Source of the DNA: Bog-756 sp963737625
GTDB lineage: Bacteria; Actinomycetota; Acidimicrobiia; Acidimicrobiales; RAAP-2
DNA length: 64,000 nucleotides
Direction of reading: 5' to 3'
Assembly: GCA_963737625.1 (NCBI GenBank)
Contig: CAVTTK010000005.1
Span: forward strand, 310,001-374,000
Under the pieces are notes generated by a model that saw nothing but the letters and a program-made list of their open reading frames with translations, was not told where the DNA came from and searched no databases. The position numbers were made by a program, and so were the translations under genes. The first letter of the stretch is position 1. Every line of letters starts with the position of its first letter. Shown one piece after another: positions 37,937 through 46,527 of the stretch.

Positions 37937-39233
37937 TGCCCGACAACGCTACCTTCTTCGGATTGCCTTGGGGAAGAGCAGTGGACATCTTCCCCGAACC
38001 TGGGGACAGAGCGAGAAATATGGAGGAAAAGGTAGGGATTTCCTTGGATGCTCTTGACCCTGGTCAGGGACTCGTTCACCATGACATTTGTTGGTGGCCG
38101 AAGCTCCGCCGGAGACCGGGGAGGTCGGAAGAACGAGTCGAAAGACTCGGTCCGAAGATCAACCACAGGACCGGTGGAACCGTAGGTGGCCGACGAGGTG
38201 GTCCGGGGACGGATCGAGGTACCTTCGGGTGCTGCGGTTCGGTGCTTGGTGCAAGGTCGTCCGACACGGCCGGGTACCGGTGAGGCCGGGCAACCGTGAA
38301 CGTGGCCCCGAGGAGCTCGGGCGGTTTCGACCGTTCGGTTACTCGGGGCTGCGTCGCGTCCGGCCATACGCTCACGGGTCGCCGCGCCTGCAGCCCGCTG
38401 TTCGGTGTCCCCGTGGTCTGCGGATCTGAGGCGCGAAGTCAGCGCGCTCCCTCGGCCATTTCTGAGGGGGCACTTCCCTTCGTTGAATTACCAGTGTGGG
38501 CGAATCGTCCGAGGTTCGCCGTGCCGCGCTCGGCAACAACAGGAATGGGTGTCGGCTCGTCGGTGTCCCGATGCTCAGCATCCGGCCGCAAATGTGCAGC
38601 CGACGAATTCCAGATTGCCGGGGCCGAACGCAGGATGGTCCGCGGGATCGCAGTGCCGCCCGCGCAATGACCCCCGCTCTGGACGGAGGCAAGTCCGGCC
38701 GGACGCCGTGCTCGGCCATCGGGAGTCAGGGTGGCGACATCAGGGCGGAGGCACCACCAAATTTCTGCTCCGACCAACGGGGCGTCGACGAGTGGCCGTT
38801 GCCCGCCCGATCACGCAACGGAGAAGGCAGGTGGCGTTCCGCCAAGTAGTGGGGATTGAGCATCCATTCCTCGGCGGCGGTGCTCCCCGCATCGAGGCCG
38901 GGAACGAGGAAATTCTCGACACACTTCCTTTGGTGAGGACCCACGATCAGGGGAACCCCCAACCCGAGGAGAGGACCCGTGGCGGACTGGCCCGTCTCGC
39001 CGAGTTGGGCCGGACAAATCTCGTTCCCTACCTGGATAAACGGTAGGCGTTGGCAGTCTGGCCCATGGTGGCCAGGACGATCGCCGCGGGTGGCTGGTTG
39101 GGACATTTTCCCCCCGAATCGGGACCCTTGACAAAAGCCCAGCAAACACTTGTCCGAGCGTCTATGGTGATGACGCCATGGGGGCTGGGCCTATCGGGAC
39201 CACCCCCGTCCAAATGAAGGGGGAATTACCTTA
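37937..39233. other. Gene-poor stretch upstream of the GH43 and secreted-protein genes
   Basis: About 1.3 kb that is visibly richer in A and T than its surroundings, with no frame I can recognise as protein on either strand. Open frames of 60-210 codons exist but have no G/C third-position bias and no motifs. It may contain promoters for both flanking genes or be a decayed gene. A TTGACA hexamer occurs at 39128-39133 without a convincing partner. Confidence 0.5.
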
Positions 39234-40135
39234 ATGCGACGAATATTCATGACGTTTGCTGCCATGCTTATTCCGGTGGCGGGTCTGACACTTGGGCTTG
39301 CGGCCGGCACGGCATCGGCGGGAACAGGAAAGATCGTGTGCACCACTATCACCGGAAACGTGCTGGGAATATCACCATCAGTGGGTGCACCGGGGGTAAC
39401 ACTGGAGGGAGCGCTGCGCCGGCAGTGCGCTCTCCCTTGCAGTTTGGTGGGACCACTAACTGGGTCTCGGGTTCGACCACTACGGTGGGCGCTCCGACGA
39501 CGACCTTCATCAAGGCCACAAAGTGCCCTGGCTACGTGAAGCCCCCGAAGGGGACCACTCCACCGAGCCCAGCGCCCTTCGGTCGTCTCGGCAGTGACCG
39601 CAGACACCGGTGATGGGATGCTTCTGCCGGCCACATCGACAGGCGAGGTGTGCATAGCCACGACCGGCCGCCATCAGCGATGCTGAAGAAGTTCGTGTAC
39701 TCGTGGACGTCGAGCAGTATTTCATGCACCACGATTTCCGGAAATGCAGCCACGACCCTCACCGTTAGTGGCTGCACCGGGGGAGACACAGTAGGGGGCT
39801 CGACGAGCTTCCCTGGCATTGCGGCTCTGGCGACAGGCGGAAGCTATCCCCTGGTCGAGCGGTTGCAAGCACCACGATCGGCACTCCTTCACTTGTCACC
39901 TCGGTAGGAAAAACCTGTCCTGGGTATCTGAAGGAGGCGCTATCGAACCCCATCGGAGGAGAAGTTCACTGCTGCGGTGACGAATGACACCGGCGATGGC
40001 CTGAAGCTGCCGGGTTCGGCCAAGGGTGAGGTGTGCGTCGGAACGGACGGCACGATCATCGGCTCTGAAGCCGCTCGCTGCCAAGTAGTCCGTCGTACCA
40101 GTCACCCGGCGGCCCACATGGGCCCGCCGGATTGA
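39234..40135 (+). pseudogene. Secreted protein(s) with two homologous cysteine-containing modules, multiply frameshifted
   Basis: An ATG with GAAGGGGGAA upstream begins a clear signal peptide (MRRIFMTF, hydrophobic core, ASA cleavage site near residue 29). Module 1 reads KIVCTTITGN, then after a one-base deletion near 39367 GNITISGCTGGNTGG, a Ser/Thr-rich part and KATKCPGYVK, and in a further frame SAVTADTGDGMLL and TGEVCIATTG, stopping at 39686. Module 2 repeats the pattern: SISCTTISGN, LTVSGCTGGDTVGG, GKTCPGYLK, AVTNDTGDGLKL, KGEVCVGTDG, ending at 40135. Each module needs two or more frame changes. I cannot tell whether this is one two-module gene, two genes, or a decayed one. Function is unknown; similar Cys-pair secreted proteins occur in actinobacteria. 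Confidence 0.6.
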
Positions 40136-40148
40136 CAGCAATCGGAAT

Positions 40149-40178
40149 GGAGCCCCGCCTCGTCAGAGGCGGGGCTCC
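40149..40178 (+). terminator. Strong hairpin after the secreted-module gene
   Basis: A perfect 13-bp inverted repeat (40149-40161 and 40166-40178) with loop GTCA begins 14 bases after the last stop codon. It is followed by only a weak CTTCT run. Placement and stability fit a transcription terminator for the upstream gene. Confidence 0.65.
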
Positions 40179-40618
40179 TTCTGTGATGGAGCCTTGCTGT
40201 GTTGGAGGCGGGTGCACTCCCGCACGGCACGAAGGAACGGACTCCCGAGAAGGCCACCAGTGGACCGGTGGTCCCTGGACGCAGCGGTCGCCGTCTCAGG
40301 ACGCAGGGCCCCCGAGCGCGAACCGCAGGCTCGAGCACCTTCCTTCCGGGCGGATTCTCGGCCCGTAGGGGTGCCGCCTGTCTTATTCCTCGTCAAGGAG
40401 CCGACGGGCTGGTCTGCGCTCGGCGCCGCTACCAGCGGAACGGCGTCAGCGCCCCCTCGATAGCCCGCACGAAGTGGACCGGCGACCCTCTGATCCTCGT
40501 CCCGACGCAAACCGTGAGGTTCAGCGGTTGCTACGGGCGACTCTCCATGGGGCTGGTTCCTCCGGCCTGATCGAGAGGAACTCAACATCAGTGTCGCGGC
40601 GGCGGCCAACCCGGTTGG
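40179..40618. other. Intergenic stretch, nothing recognised
   Basis: About 440 bases between the hairpin and the end of the convergent CDF gene. Short open frames on both strands lack motifs and codon bias. No RNA gene was recognised. Confidence 0.5.
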
Positions 40619-41536
40619 TCAGTGGAGGTCGGTGTGGACGGACGGCAGCCGGACAGGACTCTCCATCCGACAGGGATCGTCGTCGTCGTTACACCGTTCA
40701 CACTCGAGCTCCAGCGTGCTGTGGGAGATGGCGAAAGGAGCGGCGATGGTCCTCTTGACCTGGTCGCCCACCACCTGCGCCTCCTCCAGCGTGGGGTGAC
40801 CGGTGAGCACCAGATGGGCCGAGAGGACCCGAAGTTCGCTGGAGAGGCTCCAGACGTGAAGATCGTGGACTTCGCCGACACCCGCCACTGAGGTCATGGT
40901 GGCGGTCAGATAGTCGATGTCCAGGTCTGACGGGGTCGATTCGAGCAGGACGGCGATGCTGCTCCGGAAGATTCGCGATGCCTGGAACACGATGATTCCG
41001 GCCACCACCAAGGCCGACACCGGATCGAGCCAGGTGGCGGAGGGGACCACGAGCATCACCACCGCGGCCAGTACGACCGCCAACGAAGCCAGAGCGTCTC
41101 CCGCCATGTGCAGCAGGGCCGATCGCATGTTGAGATCGGTCGAACCATCCCGGAGGAGCAGTGCCGCCACACCGTTGCCTATCAGCGCCACCGATGCCAC
41201 CACGATGACCAGGCCGGCCCGGACCGGCTCGGGATGACCGAGCCGGTGGACGCTGTCAATGACGATGAGCACGGTGACCACGCCGATGAGGCTGGCATTG
41301 GCTAGCGCGGCAAGAATGGTGGCTCGGTGGTTCCCGTACGAACGGGCCCGACTGGGGGGACGCAGGACCAGCCTCACCGCCACCAGGGAGAGCACCAGGG
41401 TCCCCACATCAGCCAGGTTGTGACCGGCGTCAGCCAAGAGCCCCGTGGAGTGGGCGACGACCCCGAACCCGATCTGGACGACGACCAGCAGGCCGTTGAG
41501 GGCCAGGGCGACGCCGAGTCTCCGAGTTCTGTCCAT
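40619..41536 (-). CDS. Cation diffusion facilitator (CzcD/ZnT-like) metal exporter
   Basis: A 305-residue inner-membrane antiporter that exports Zn2+ or related divalent metals against protons. Six hydrophobic segments are visible. The metal site residues appear as HSTGLLADAGHNLAD in helix 2 and HMAGDALAS in helix 5, each HxxxD as in zinc transporters. The C-terminal cytoplasmic domain contains VGEVHDLHVWSL and HSTLELECE. The C-terminus ends CERCNDDDDPCRMESP, an acidic and Cys-containing tail that may sense metal. The start is set at ATG 41536, which has GGAG five bases upstream; an in-frame ATG at 41584 is less likely. Confidence 0.88.
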   Translation of the reverse strand: MDRTRRLGVALALNGLLVVVQIGFGVVAHSTGLLADAGHNLADVGTLVLSLVAVRLVLRPPSRARSYGNHRATILAALANASLIGVVTVLIVIDSVHRLGHPEPVRAGLVIVVASVALIGNGVAALLLRDGSTDLNMRSALLHMAGDALASLAVVLAAVVMLVVPSATWLDPVSALVVAGIIVFQASRIFRSSIAVLLESTPSDLDIDYLTATMTSVAGVGEVHDLHVWSLSSELRVLSAHLVLTGHPTLEEAQVVGDQVKRTIAAPFAISHSTLELECERCNDDDDPCRMESPVRLPSVHTDLH

Positions 41537-41625
41537 GAGTGCTCCGACGAACAGCGTACCAATGACCGTGCTCCAGCCCGGCATGCCGGCCTGGTGGCGG
41601 AGGTGCGGGCCGGTAGTCTCCGGTC

Positions 41626-42177
41626 ATGAGCGATCCGCCGTCCACCGTGCGGAGAAAGGTGGTGCTGAGCCTGCTGGCCACGGCATTCATCGTTGCCATC
41701 CTCATGGTGGTGGCCACCGCCCGCCTGTTCGTTTGGCCGCCCACCGACGAACCGGCCAAGGCTGATGCCGTGGTGGCCCTGGGTGGCGATCCGGGCCAGG
41801 AGCGGGCCAAGTCAGCGATGCACCTCGCTCAGGAGGGCTACGCGCCGGTGGTGGTGATCTCGCTCGGGGGCAAGAAGGCGGTGCCGTGTCCACCCGGCGT
41901 GCCGGGGGTGGAGCGCATCTGCTTCCGGGCCAATCCTCTCGATACGAGGGGCGAGGCCGAGTACGTTGCCCGCCTGGCCAACCGGCGGCACTGGAGGCGG
42001 ATCATCGTGGTCTCCGAGCGGAGCCAGGCCACGCGGGCTCGGATGCTGTTCGAGCGGTGTACCGGGATCCAGTTGCTGATGGTCCCCGTCACCGATCCAC
42101 GGGTGCGTCTTCCCTACGACGTGGTCTATGAGTGGGCGGCGTTGGTGAAGGCGCTGGTCCTGGTGCGATCTTGTTGA
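41626..42177 (+). CDS. YdcF/SanA-like DUF218 protein
   Basis: A 183-residue protein with one N-terminal membrane helix (VVLSLLATAFIVAILMVVATA) and a periplasmic-side DUF218 domain. Signatures are KADAVVALGGDPGQERAKSAMHLAQEG, PLDTRGEAEYVARLA and RRIIVVSERSQATRARMLFER. Family members such as SanA and ElyC are linked to envelope integrity and carrier-lipid metabolism; the chemistry is unresolved. A pair of cysteines (VPCPPGVPGVERICF) is unusual for the fold and could form a disulfide. Confidence 0.8.
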   Translation: MSDPPSTVRRKVVLSLLATAFIVAILMVVATARLFVWPPTDEPAKADAVVALGGDPGQERAKSAMHLAQEGYAPVVVISLGGKKAVPCPPGVPGVERICFRANPLDTRGEAEYVARLANRRHWRRIIVVSERSQATRARMLFERCTGIQLLMVPVTDPRVRLPYDVVYEWAALVKALVLVRSC

Positions 42178-42370
42178 GGGGGCTAAAGGCCACTGAGTAC
42201 AAGATCGACGTGCCACAAGGGGTGCGCGGGATGTGCGTCCTGACCCGGCACCGGCCGGCTCCGGCCAAGTAGTGTCCCTGGCGTGGTGCGAGATGGTGTG
42301 AAAGGGCGATGGGCGTCCAGGGCGTGGACTCACTCCCCACCCGGCGTCGCCGCCTTGACCGAGTGATCTG

Positions 42371-43261
42371 ATGATCTATGTCGCCACCGTGCATTGGCGC
42401 TCCTCTCAATGGATCGCTCCGCAGCTCGACTACCTTCGCCGACATATTCGCTCGCCCTACCGTGTGTTCGCCGTGCTCAACGGTATCGACGACCCTGAGC
42501 TGTGGCGGCGCTTCGACTACGCCGACGATGTGGTGGGCAGCCACGGCGTGAAGCTCAATGCTCTGGCGCGGGTGGTCAGCGAGCAGGCCGACCCCGGGGA
42601 CATCATCATCTTCCTCGACAGCGATGCGTTTCCCGTCAGACCACTGGACGATTGGCTCCAGCACACGTTGGCGTCACACCCGCTCGTGGCCATCCAGCGT
42701 CGCGAGAACTTTGGCGACCTCCGACCTCACCCCAGCTTCTGTGCCACGACGGTCGACCTGTGGAACGGGATAGGCGGGGACTGGGACCGCGAAGCGTGGA
42801 CGACGCCGAGCGGTGCTGTGCTCGAGGATGCCGGCACGCGGGTGCTACGGAGTCTCGAGGAAGCCCGACTCCCCTGGCTGCCCCTCACCCGTTCGAACAC
42901 CCACGACGCCCATCCCCTGTGGTTCGGCGTGTACGGGCACTACGTCTACCACCATGGAGCAGGCTCGCGGCCAAAGTGGAGTGTCCTCGACGACCAGAAG
43001 GTGTTCAGCAGCGCCTCGATATCCGGCCCCAGCCTCGGATCGTTGGCCACGAAGGTGGCGCGGAACCCCCGACGCCTCTTCGAGGTTCGACCGCGTGACC
43101 TGCGCGTGCTCTCGGCCGCGTCTACGCACACGATGAGCCAGGTCCACCGGCGGTGGATGATGCACGCCGTGAACCGCCAGTCCGACCGGGTCTTCGCCCG
43201 ATTGACGGTCGACCCTTCCTTCTTCAGGGAATTCGACGATGCCCCGGTCGATCCGGTGTGA
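42371..43261 (+). CDS. GT-A-like glycosyltransferase, family not assigned
   Basis: A 296-residue protein that opens MIYVATVHWRSSQWIAPQLDYLRRH and carries GDIIIFLDSDAFPVRPLDDW near residue 80, a DxD-type metal/nucleotide-sugar motif as in GT-A enzymes. The following FCATTVDLWNGIGGDWD could be the acceptor side. The last 80 residues are basic and lack known motifs. No signal peptide. It stands alone before the convergent LuxR gene, outside but close to the polysaccharide locus. Activity is inferred from the DxD and the N-terminal strand pattern only. Confidence 0.55.
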   Translation: MIYVATVHWRSSQWIAPQLDYLRRHIRSPYRVFAVLNGIDDPELWRRFDYADDVVGSHGVKLNALARVVSEQADPGDIIIFLDSDAFPVRPLDDWLQHTLASHPLVAIQRRENFGDLRPHPSFCATTVDLWNGIGGDWDREAWTTPSGAVLEDAGTRVLRSLEEARLPWLPLTRSNTHDAHPLWFGVYGHYVYHHGAGSRPKWSVLDDQKVFSSASISGPSLGSLATKVARNPRRLFEVRPRDLRVLSAASTHTMSQVHRRWMMHAVNRQSDRVFARLTVDPSFFREFDDAPVDPV

Positions 43262-43306
43262 CCTTCACCGCTCGGACTGCCCGACTCCGGCCCGGCCTCC
43301 CGGCCC

Positions 43307-44680
43307 TCAGGCCGATCGAGCGTCTTCTGATCCCGCGGGCTTCCACGTCACCGAATCGGCTGGTTCGGGATCGGTTCCGTCGTGGATGAGACCGCTTCCG
43401 TTGGCCAAGGCCACCGCGGCCAGTTGGGATCGAACGCCCAGCTTCCGCAGGATCGAACGGATGTGTGACCGGACGGTGGCCAATGACACCACGAGCTCCA
43501 GCGAAATGTCCCGGGGTGACGTCCCCGTGGTGAGATAGAACAGCACCCTGCGTTCGCTTGAGGTCAGTCGCAACAATGCTTGCAGATGGGGAGGAATGCG
43601 ACCGCCGGGTTGCTCCCATGCCCCTCGTCCGGTGGCCGTGGTGTTCCGACTACGCCGGGCCAGAGTGGCCGGCAATTCGTTGAGGTCGAAGAGTACGGAC
43701 GCGCCTTTGACGACGCAGTTGGCGAGGGCACCCGCACCTGCGCCCACGCTGACGGCGATGACATCGATGCCGGCGTTGCCGTAGGCCTCGGCCACCAGGG
43801 CTGGGAGGCACCAGGTGCTCGAAGACCAGGGGGTGGGCTGGCCGGTCGGATCGTTGCCCACCAGCAGGACGACCACATCGATCGGTATGCCTTCGATGGC
43901 GACCGGGGGAATGTCCCCGGTCGGCAGCGGGATGGCCCGCGTCGTGAACCCGAGGCGTTCCGCCACGGAGCAGGTGGCCAGGGTGGCGATCCCCGGTGTG
44001 CCGGTGGACTGAGGATCACACTCCACCACCAGGATCATCCCGCACGGTGACGCTTCGACCGCCATCTGATCACCACGGCGGGTTCCCTGGGCCGCATCCG
44101 TCCGGCGGGAGTTGCCGAGGACGGTTCGGTGGCGCAGATGGGGGAAGACATTCCCCGTCTTCAGCCGATCGACGCCCCCGTGTTGATCCCCTCGATCCTG
44201 GCCGTTACCGCGGCCGAGTTCGGACCCGAGGAGGCGGTCCACGGTGACCACCGTGGTGGCGTCGAACAAGGCCGTGGAGCGGCGGTCGCCTCCGTCCACC
44301 CCGAGGGGGACGGTCGATCCGGAGGTCGCCGATGACCGTGGCCGGGCCTGATCACTGTCGCCGCCCCCCTGGCGCATCAACAGCCCGAGGCTGACCGCCC
44401 GGGCCAGGCGCTGTCCCAAGACCTTCGGCGCAACGGCATCGGCATCGGGTCCGAAGGCCACAGCCAGATGGAACCGTCCGTAGGGACAGAGGCGATCGTC
44501 GGGGCGAACCGTCTGCTCGATGCTGTGAACGGCCCACGCATGCAGCAAGGGGGAAAGTGGTGGCTGGTTCGAATCGCCGTCCGAGCGGTAGGGCCGCAAC
44601 TCGATGCGCGCCACAGTACGGGGACCGGCCGGATCGACTGCGCCGGCGTCCACTGAACTGTGCGGTGTGCTGACTGACAT
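43307..44680 (-). CDS. LuxR-family transcriptional regulator with an unusual N-terminal region
   Basis: A 457-residue protein ending in a LuxR/GerE helix-turn-helix: LTSSERRVLFYLTTGTSPRDISLELVVSLATVRSHIRSILRKLGVRSQLAAVALA. The N-terminal 90 residues (RTVARIELRPYRSDGD, VRPDDRLCPYGRFHLAVAFG) have the strand and spacing pattern of a degenerate GGDEF domain (inference). The middle (MILVVECDPQSTGTPGIATLATCSVAERLGF) looks like a small alpha/beta sensor. There is no classical receiver domain with phospho-Asp. The start is ATG 44680 with GGGGGAA upstream rather than 44755. It may control the nearby polysaccharide genes. A terminator hairpin separates it from the PAP2 gene upstream. Confidence 0.7.
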   Translation of the reverse strand: MSVSTPHSSVDAGAVDPAGPRTVARIELRPYRSDGDSNQPPLSPLLHAWAVHSIEQTVRPDDRLCPYGRFHLAVAFGPDADAVAPKVLGQRLARAVSLGLLMRQGGGDSDQARPRSSATSGSTVPLGVDGGDRRSTALFDATTVVTVDRLLGSELGRGNGQDRGDQHGGVDRLKTGNVFPHLRHRTVLGNSRRTDAAQGTRRGDQMAVEASPCGMILVVECDPQSTGTPGIATLATCSVAERLGFTTRAIPLPTGDIPPVAIEGIPIDVVVLLVGNDPTGQPTPWSSSTWCLPALVAEAYGNAGIDVIAVSVGAGAGALANCVVKGASVLFDLNELPATLARRSRNTTATGRGAWEQPGGRIPPHLQALLRLTSSERRVLFYLTTGTSPRDISLELVVSLATVRSHIRSILRKLGVRSQLAAVALANGSGLIHDGTDPEPADSVTWKPAGSEDARSA

Positions 44681-44784
44681 GTTCCCCCGTGCGCCGGCCG
44701 TCGTCGGCGCGGCACATTGCCGTCGCCCAACGGTGCGACCCCTGCTGCCAGGCATTCTATCGGTCGGGCGCCGTTAGGAAAAGG

Positions 44785-44812
44785 AGAGTCTCATCATTGT
44801 TGATGAGACTCT
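44785..44812 (-). terminator. Intrinsic terminator after the PAP2-like gene
   Basis: A perfect 12-bp stem (44785-44796 and 44801-44812) with a four-base loop lies 38 bases past the PAP2 stop. On the minus strand it is followed by CCTTTTCC. It would end the polysaccharide operon that reads leftward and insulate the LuxR gene. Confidence 0.75.
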
Positions 44813-44849
44813 GTTCTCGCTGGTGATCCCACCGCAGGTGGACGTGGGC

Positions 44850-45419
44850 CTACGGCGGACAGCTACGGCCCGGTCCGGCCTGTTCCCCTGTGGCCCGGTC
44901 GCCTCGCCGGGTCACGTGGAGAGCACCGTCGAGGAGCAGGACTGCGCCGACCCCGAGAACCAGTCCAGCCAGCGCGTCGCTGGGATAGTGCCAGCGCAGC
45001 CCCACGACAGCCACCACCATGAGGCCGATGAGCACGACGCCGGCGGTGATGGTGAGGGCCCGGTAGCGCGAGGGCACGGCCAGGACCCATGCGGTCATGA
45101 CCGCGGCCAGGTCGGCGACGTTGCCCGACGGGTAGGAGAGCGCTCCTTCGAAATCTCTTCCCACCAGGGGTTTGAAGGTGTATTCCACCAGCACCGCCAC
45201 CATGACCGGGCCCAGCACGCACGCCAGGGCGCGATGCCGATCGCGGCCCAGCACCAGGAGGGCCGCAGCCACGGTGGCCAGGATCAGGACCACGGGGGTC
45301 CCCAGTTTGGTGACCTGGATGAGGTTGTCCGATCCTCTCGCTGGGGGGATGACGCGAAATCCCAGCCGGTCGAGCGGAGTGGCTCCCGGATGGTGGGCCA
45401 CCAGCAGGGCCGCCACCAC
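44850..45419 (-). CDS. PAP2-like membrane phosphatase with altered active site
   Basis: A 189-residue (or longer) polytopic membrane protein of the PAP2 type, which usually dephosphorylates lipid pyrophosphates such as undecaprenyl-PP. Motif 1 is KPLVGRDFEG, motif 2 SYPSGNVAD and motif 3 LRWHYPSD. In motif 2 the canonical PSGH His, thought to act as general acid, is Asn. The first helix begins before the GTG at 45419: the frame stays open with hydrophobic codons (EFLVGLGLVAIS) back to about 45520 but lacks ATG or GTG. The true start may be a CTG overlapping the epimerase stop, or be hidden by an indel. Context suggests carrier-lipid recycling for the polysaccharide locus. Confidence 0.7.
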   Translation of the reverse strand: MVAALLVAHHPGATPLDRLGFRVIPPARGSDNLIQVTKLGTPVVLILATVAAALLVLGRDRHRALACVLGPVMVAVLVEYTFKPLVGRDFEGALSYPSGNVADLAAVMTAWVLAVPSRYRALTITAGVVLIGLMVVAVVGLRWHYPSDALAGLVLGVGAVLLLDGALHVTRRGDRATGEQAGPGRSCPP

Positions 45420-45517
45420 CGAGATAGCGACCAGGCCCAGTCCGACGAGGAACTCCTTGGTGAACGGGGAGGCCGTGCTCGCCGGGACGACCTCCGGACT
45501 ATCTCGGGAGTCGAACG

Positions 45518-46444
45518 TCAGGAGGACTCCGAGAGCCAGGAGACGGTGGCGGTCAAGCCCTCTTCGAGACTGATGGGTTCGATGGCCGGGAACAATCGTC
45601 GGAGGAGCTGCTGGTCGGCCTGTGAGTCGCGGACATCGCCGTCTCGGGGATCGGTATGGCGGCGGGGTAGCGACCGACCCATGATCTTCTCGAGGAGGCC
45701 GATGACATCGAGGAGCGACACCCTGGTGCCGAAGGCCAGGTTGACCGGTCCGGGGTTCGTCACACCACGGGCCACGGCGTCAGCGAGCACCGCCACCACG
45801 GTGCCCACGTAGGTGAAGTCACGCGTCTGCTGGCCGTCGCCATGCACAGTGAGCGGATCGCCACGCAACGCCGCCTCGACAAACGTCGGTACGACGGCGG
45901 CATAGGCGTGGCCGGCCGACTGCAGAGGTCCGAAGACATTGAAGAACCGGAAGGCCAAGACCGGCAGGTTGAAGGAACGGCCGTAGGCCAGGGTGGCGGC
46001 CTCGGCCGCCAGTTTCCCGGCCGCATAGGGGCTTACCGGCATGGTGGCCATGCCCTCGTGCTTGGGAAGCTCGGGATTGGCCCCATAGACCGACGATGAG
46101 GACGCCATGATGACCTGCAGTCGCCCGTGGCGACGGGCTGCTTCCAGAACCTCCATGGTCCCGGTGGCATTGGTCAGGTGGCTGGCCATGGGGTCGGCCA
46201 GCGAGCGTGGAACCGATGGCCGGGCGGCGAGGTGAACCACGGCGTCGGCGCCAACGAACACCGAATCGAGCAGTGTGGCATCAAGGATCGAGCCTTCGAT
46301 GAGGTCGAACCCGACGACATTGTGCCGGTAGCCCGTGGACAGGTCGTCCAGGGCCACCACCTCGTCCACTCCAGGCTGGGTGATCAGGAGCCGACACAGG
46401 TTGGCACCGATGAACCCTGCCCCACCGGTGACGACGACCTTCAT
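45518..46444 (-). CDS. NAD-dependent nucleotide-sugar epimerase/dehydratase (GalE-like)
   Basis: A 308-residue extended SDR acting on a UDP- or GDP-sugar. MKVVVTGGAGFIGANL binds NAD. SSSSVYG with SPYAAGKLAAE supplies Ser, Tyr and Lys of the active site; FRFFNVFGP and HGDGQQTRDFTYV are typical of the UDP-glucose/UDP-GlcNAc 4-epimerase group. It lies 83 bases downstream of the UDP-sugar dehydrogenase, suggesting formation of a uronic acid and its C4 epimer (for example UDP-GlcNAcA to UDP-GalNAcA). Exact substrate is not determinable here. Confidence 0.85.
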   Translation of the reverse strand: MKVVVTGGAGFIGANLCRLLITQPGVDEVVALDDLSTGYRHNVVGFDLIEGSILDATLLDSVFVGADAVVHLAARPSVPRSLADPMASHLTNATGTMEVLEAARRHGRLQVIMASSSSVYGANPELPKHEGMATMPVSPYAAGKLAAEAATLAYGRSFNLPVLAFRFFNVFGPLQSAGHAYAAVVPTFVEAALRGDPLTVHGDGQQTRDFTYVGTVVAVLADAVARGVTNPGPVNLAFGTRVSLLDVIGLLEKIMGRSLPRRHTDPRDGDVRDSQADQQLLRRLFPAIEPISLEEGLTATVSWLSESS

Positions 46445-46527
46445 CGGCGATCGGTGCCGTGTCCGACGGGGACGCCACCCTCAGGCAGTCGTCCTGACGC
46501 CTTCGCCATTGGGTGCACCGGCGAAGA

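Noticed and set aside
38405..39046. 213-codon plus-strand frame in the gene-poor stretch
   Set aside because: No third-position G/C bias, no motif and no ribosome-binding site; other frames there are equally open.
39128..39168. TTGACA at 39128 as a sigma-70-like promoter for the secreted-module gene
   Set aside because: The best -10-like hexamer (TATGGT at 39163) is 29 bases away, too far for a standard promoter.
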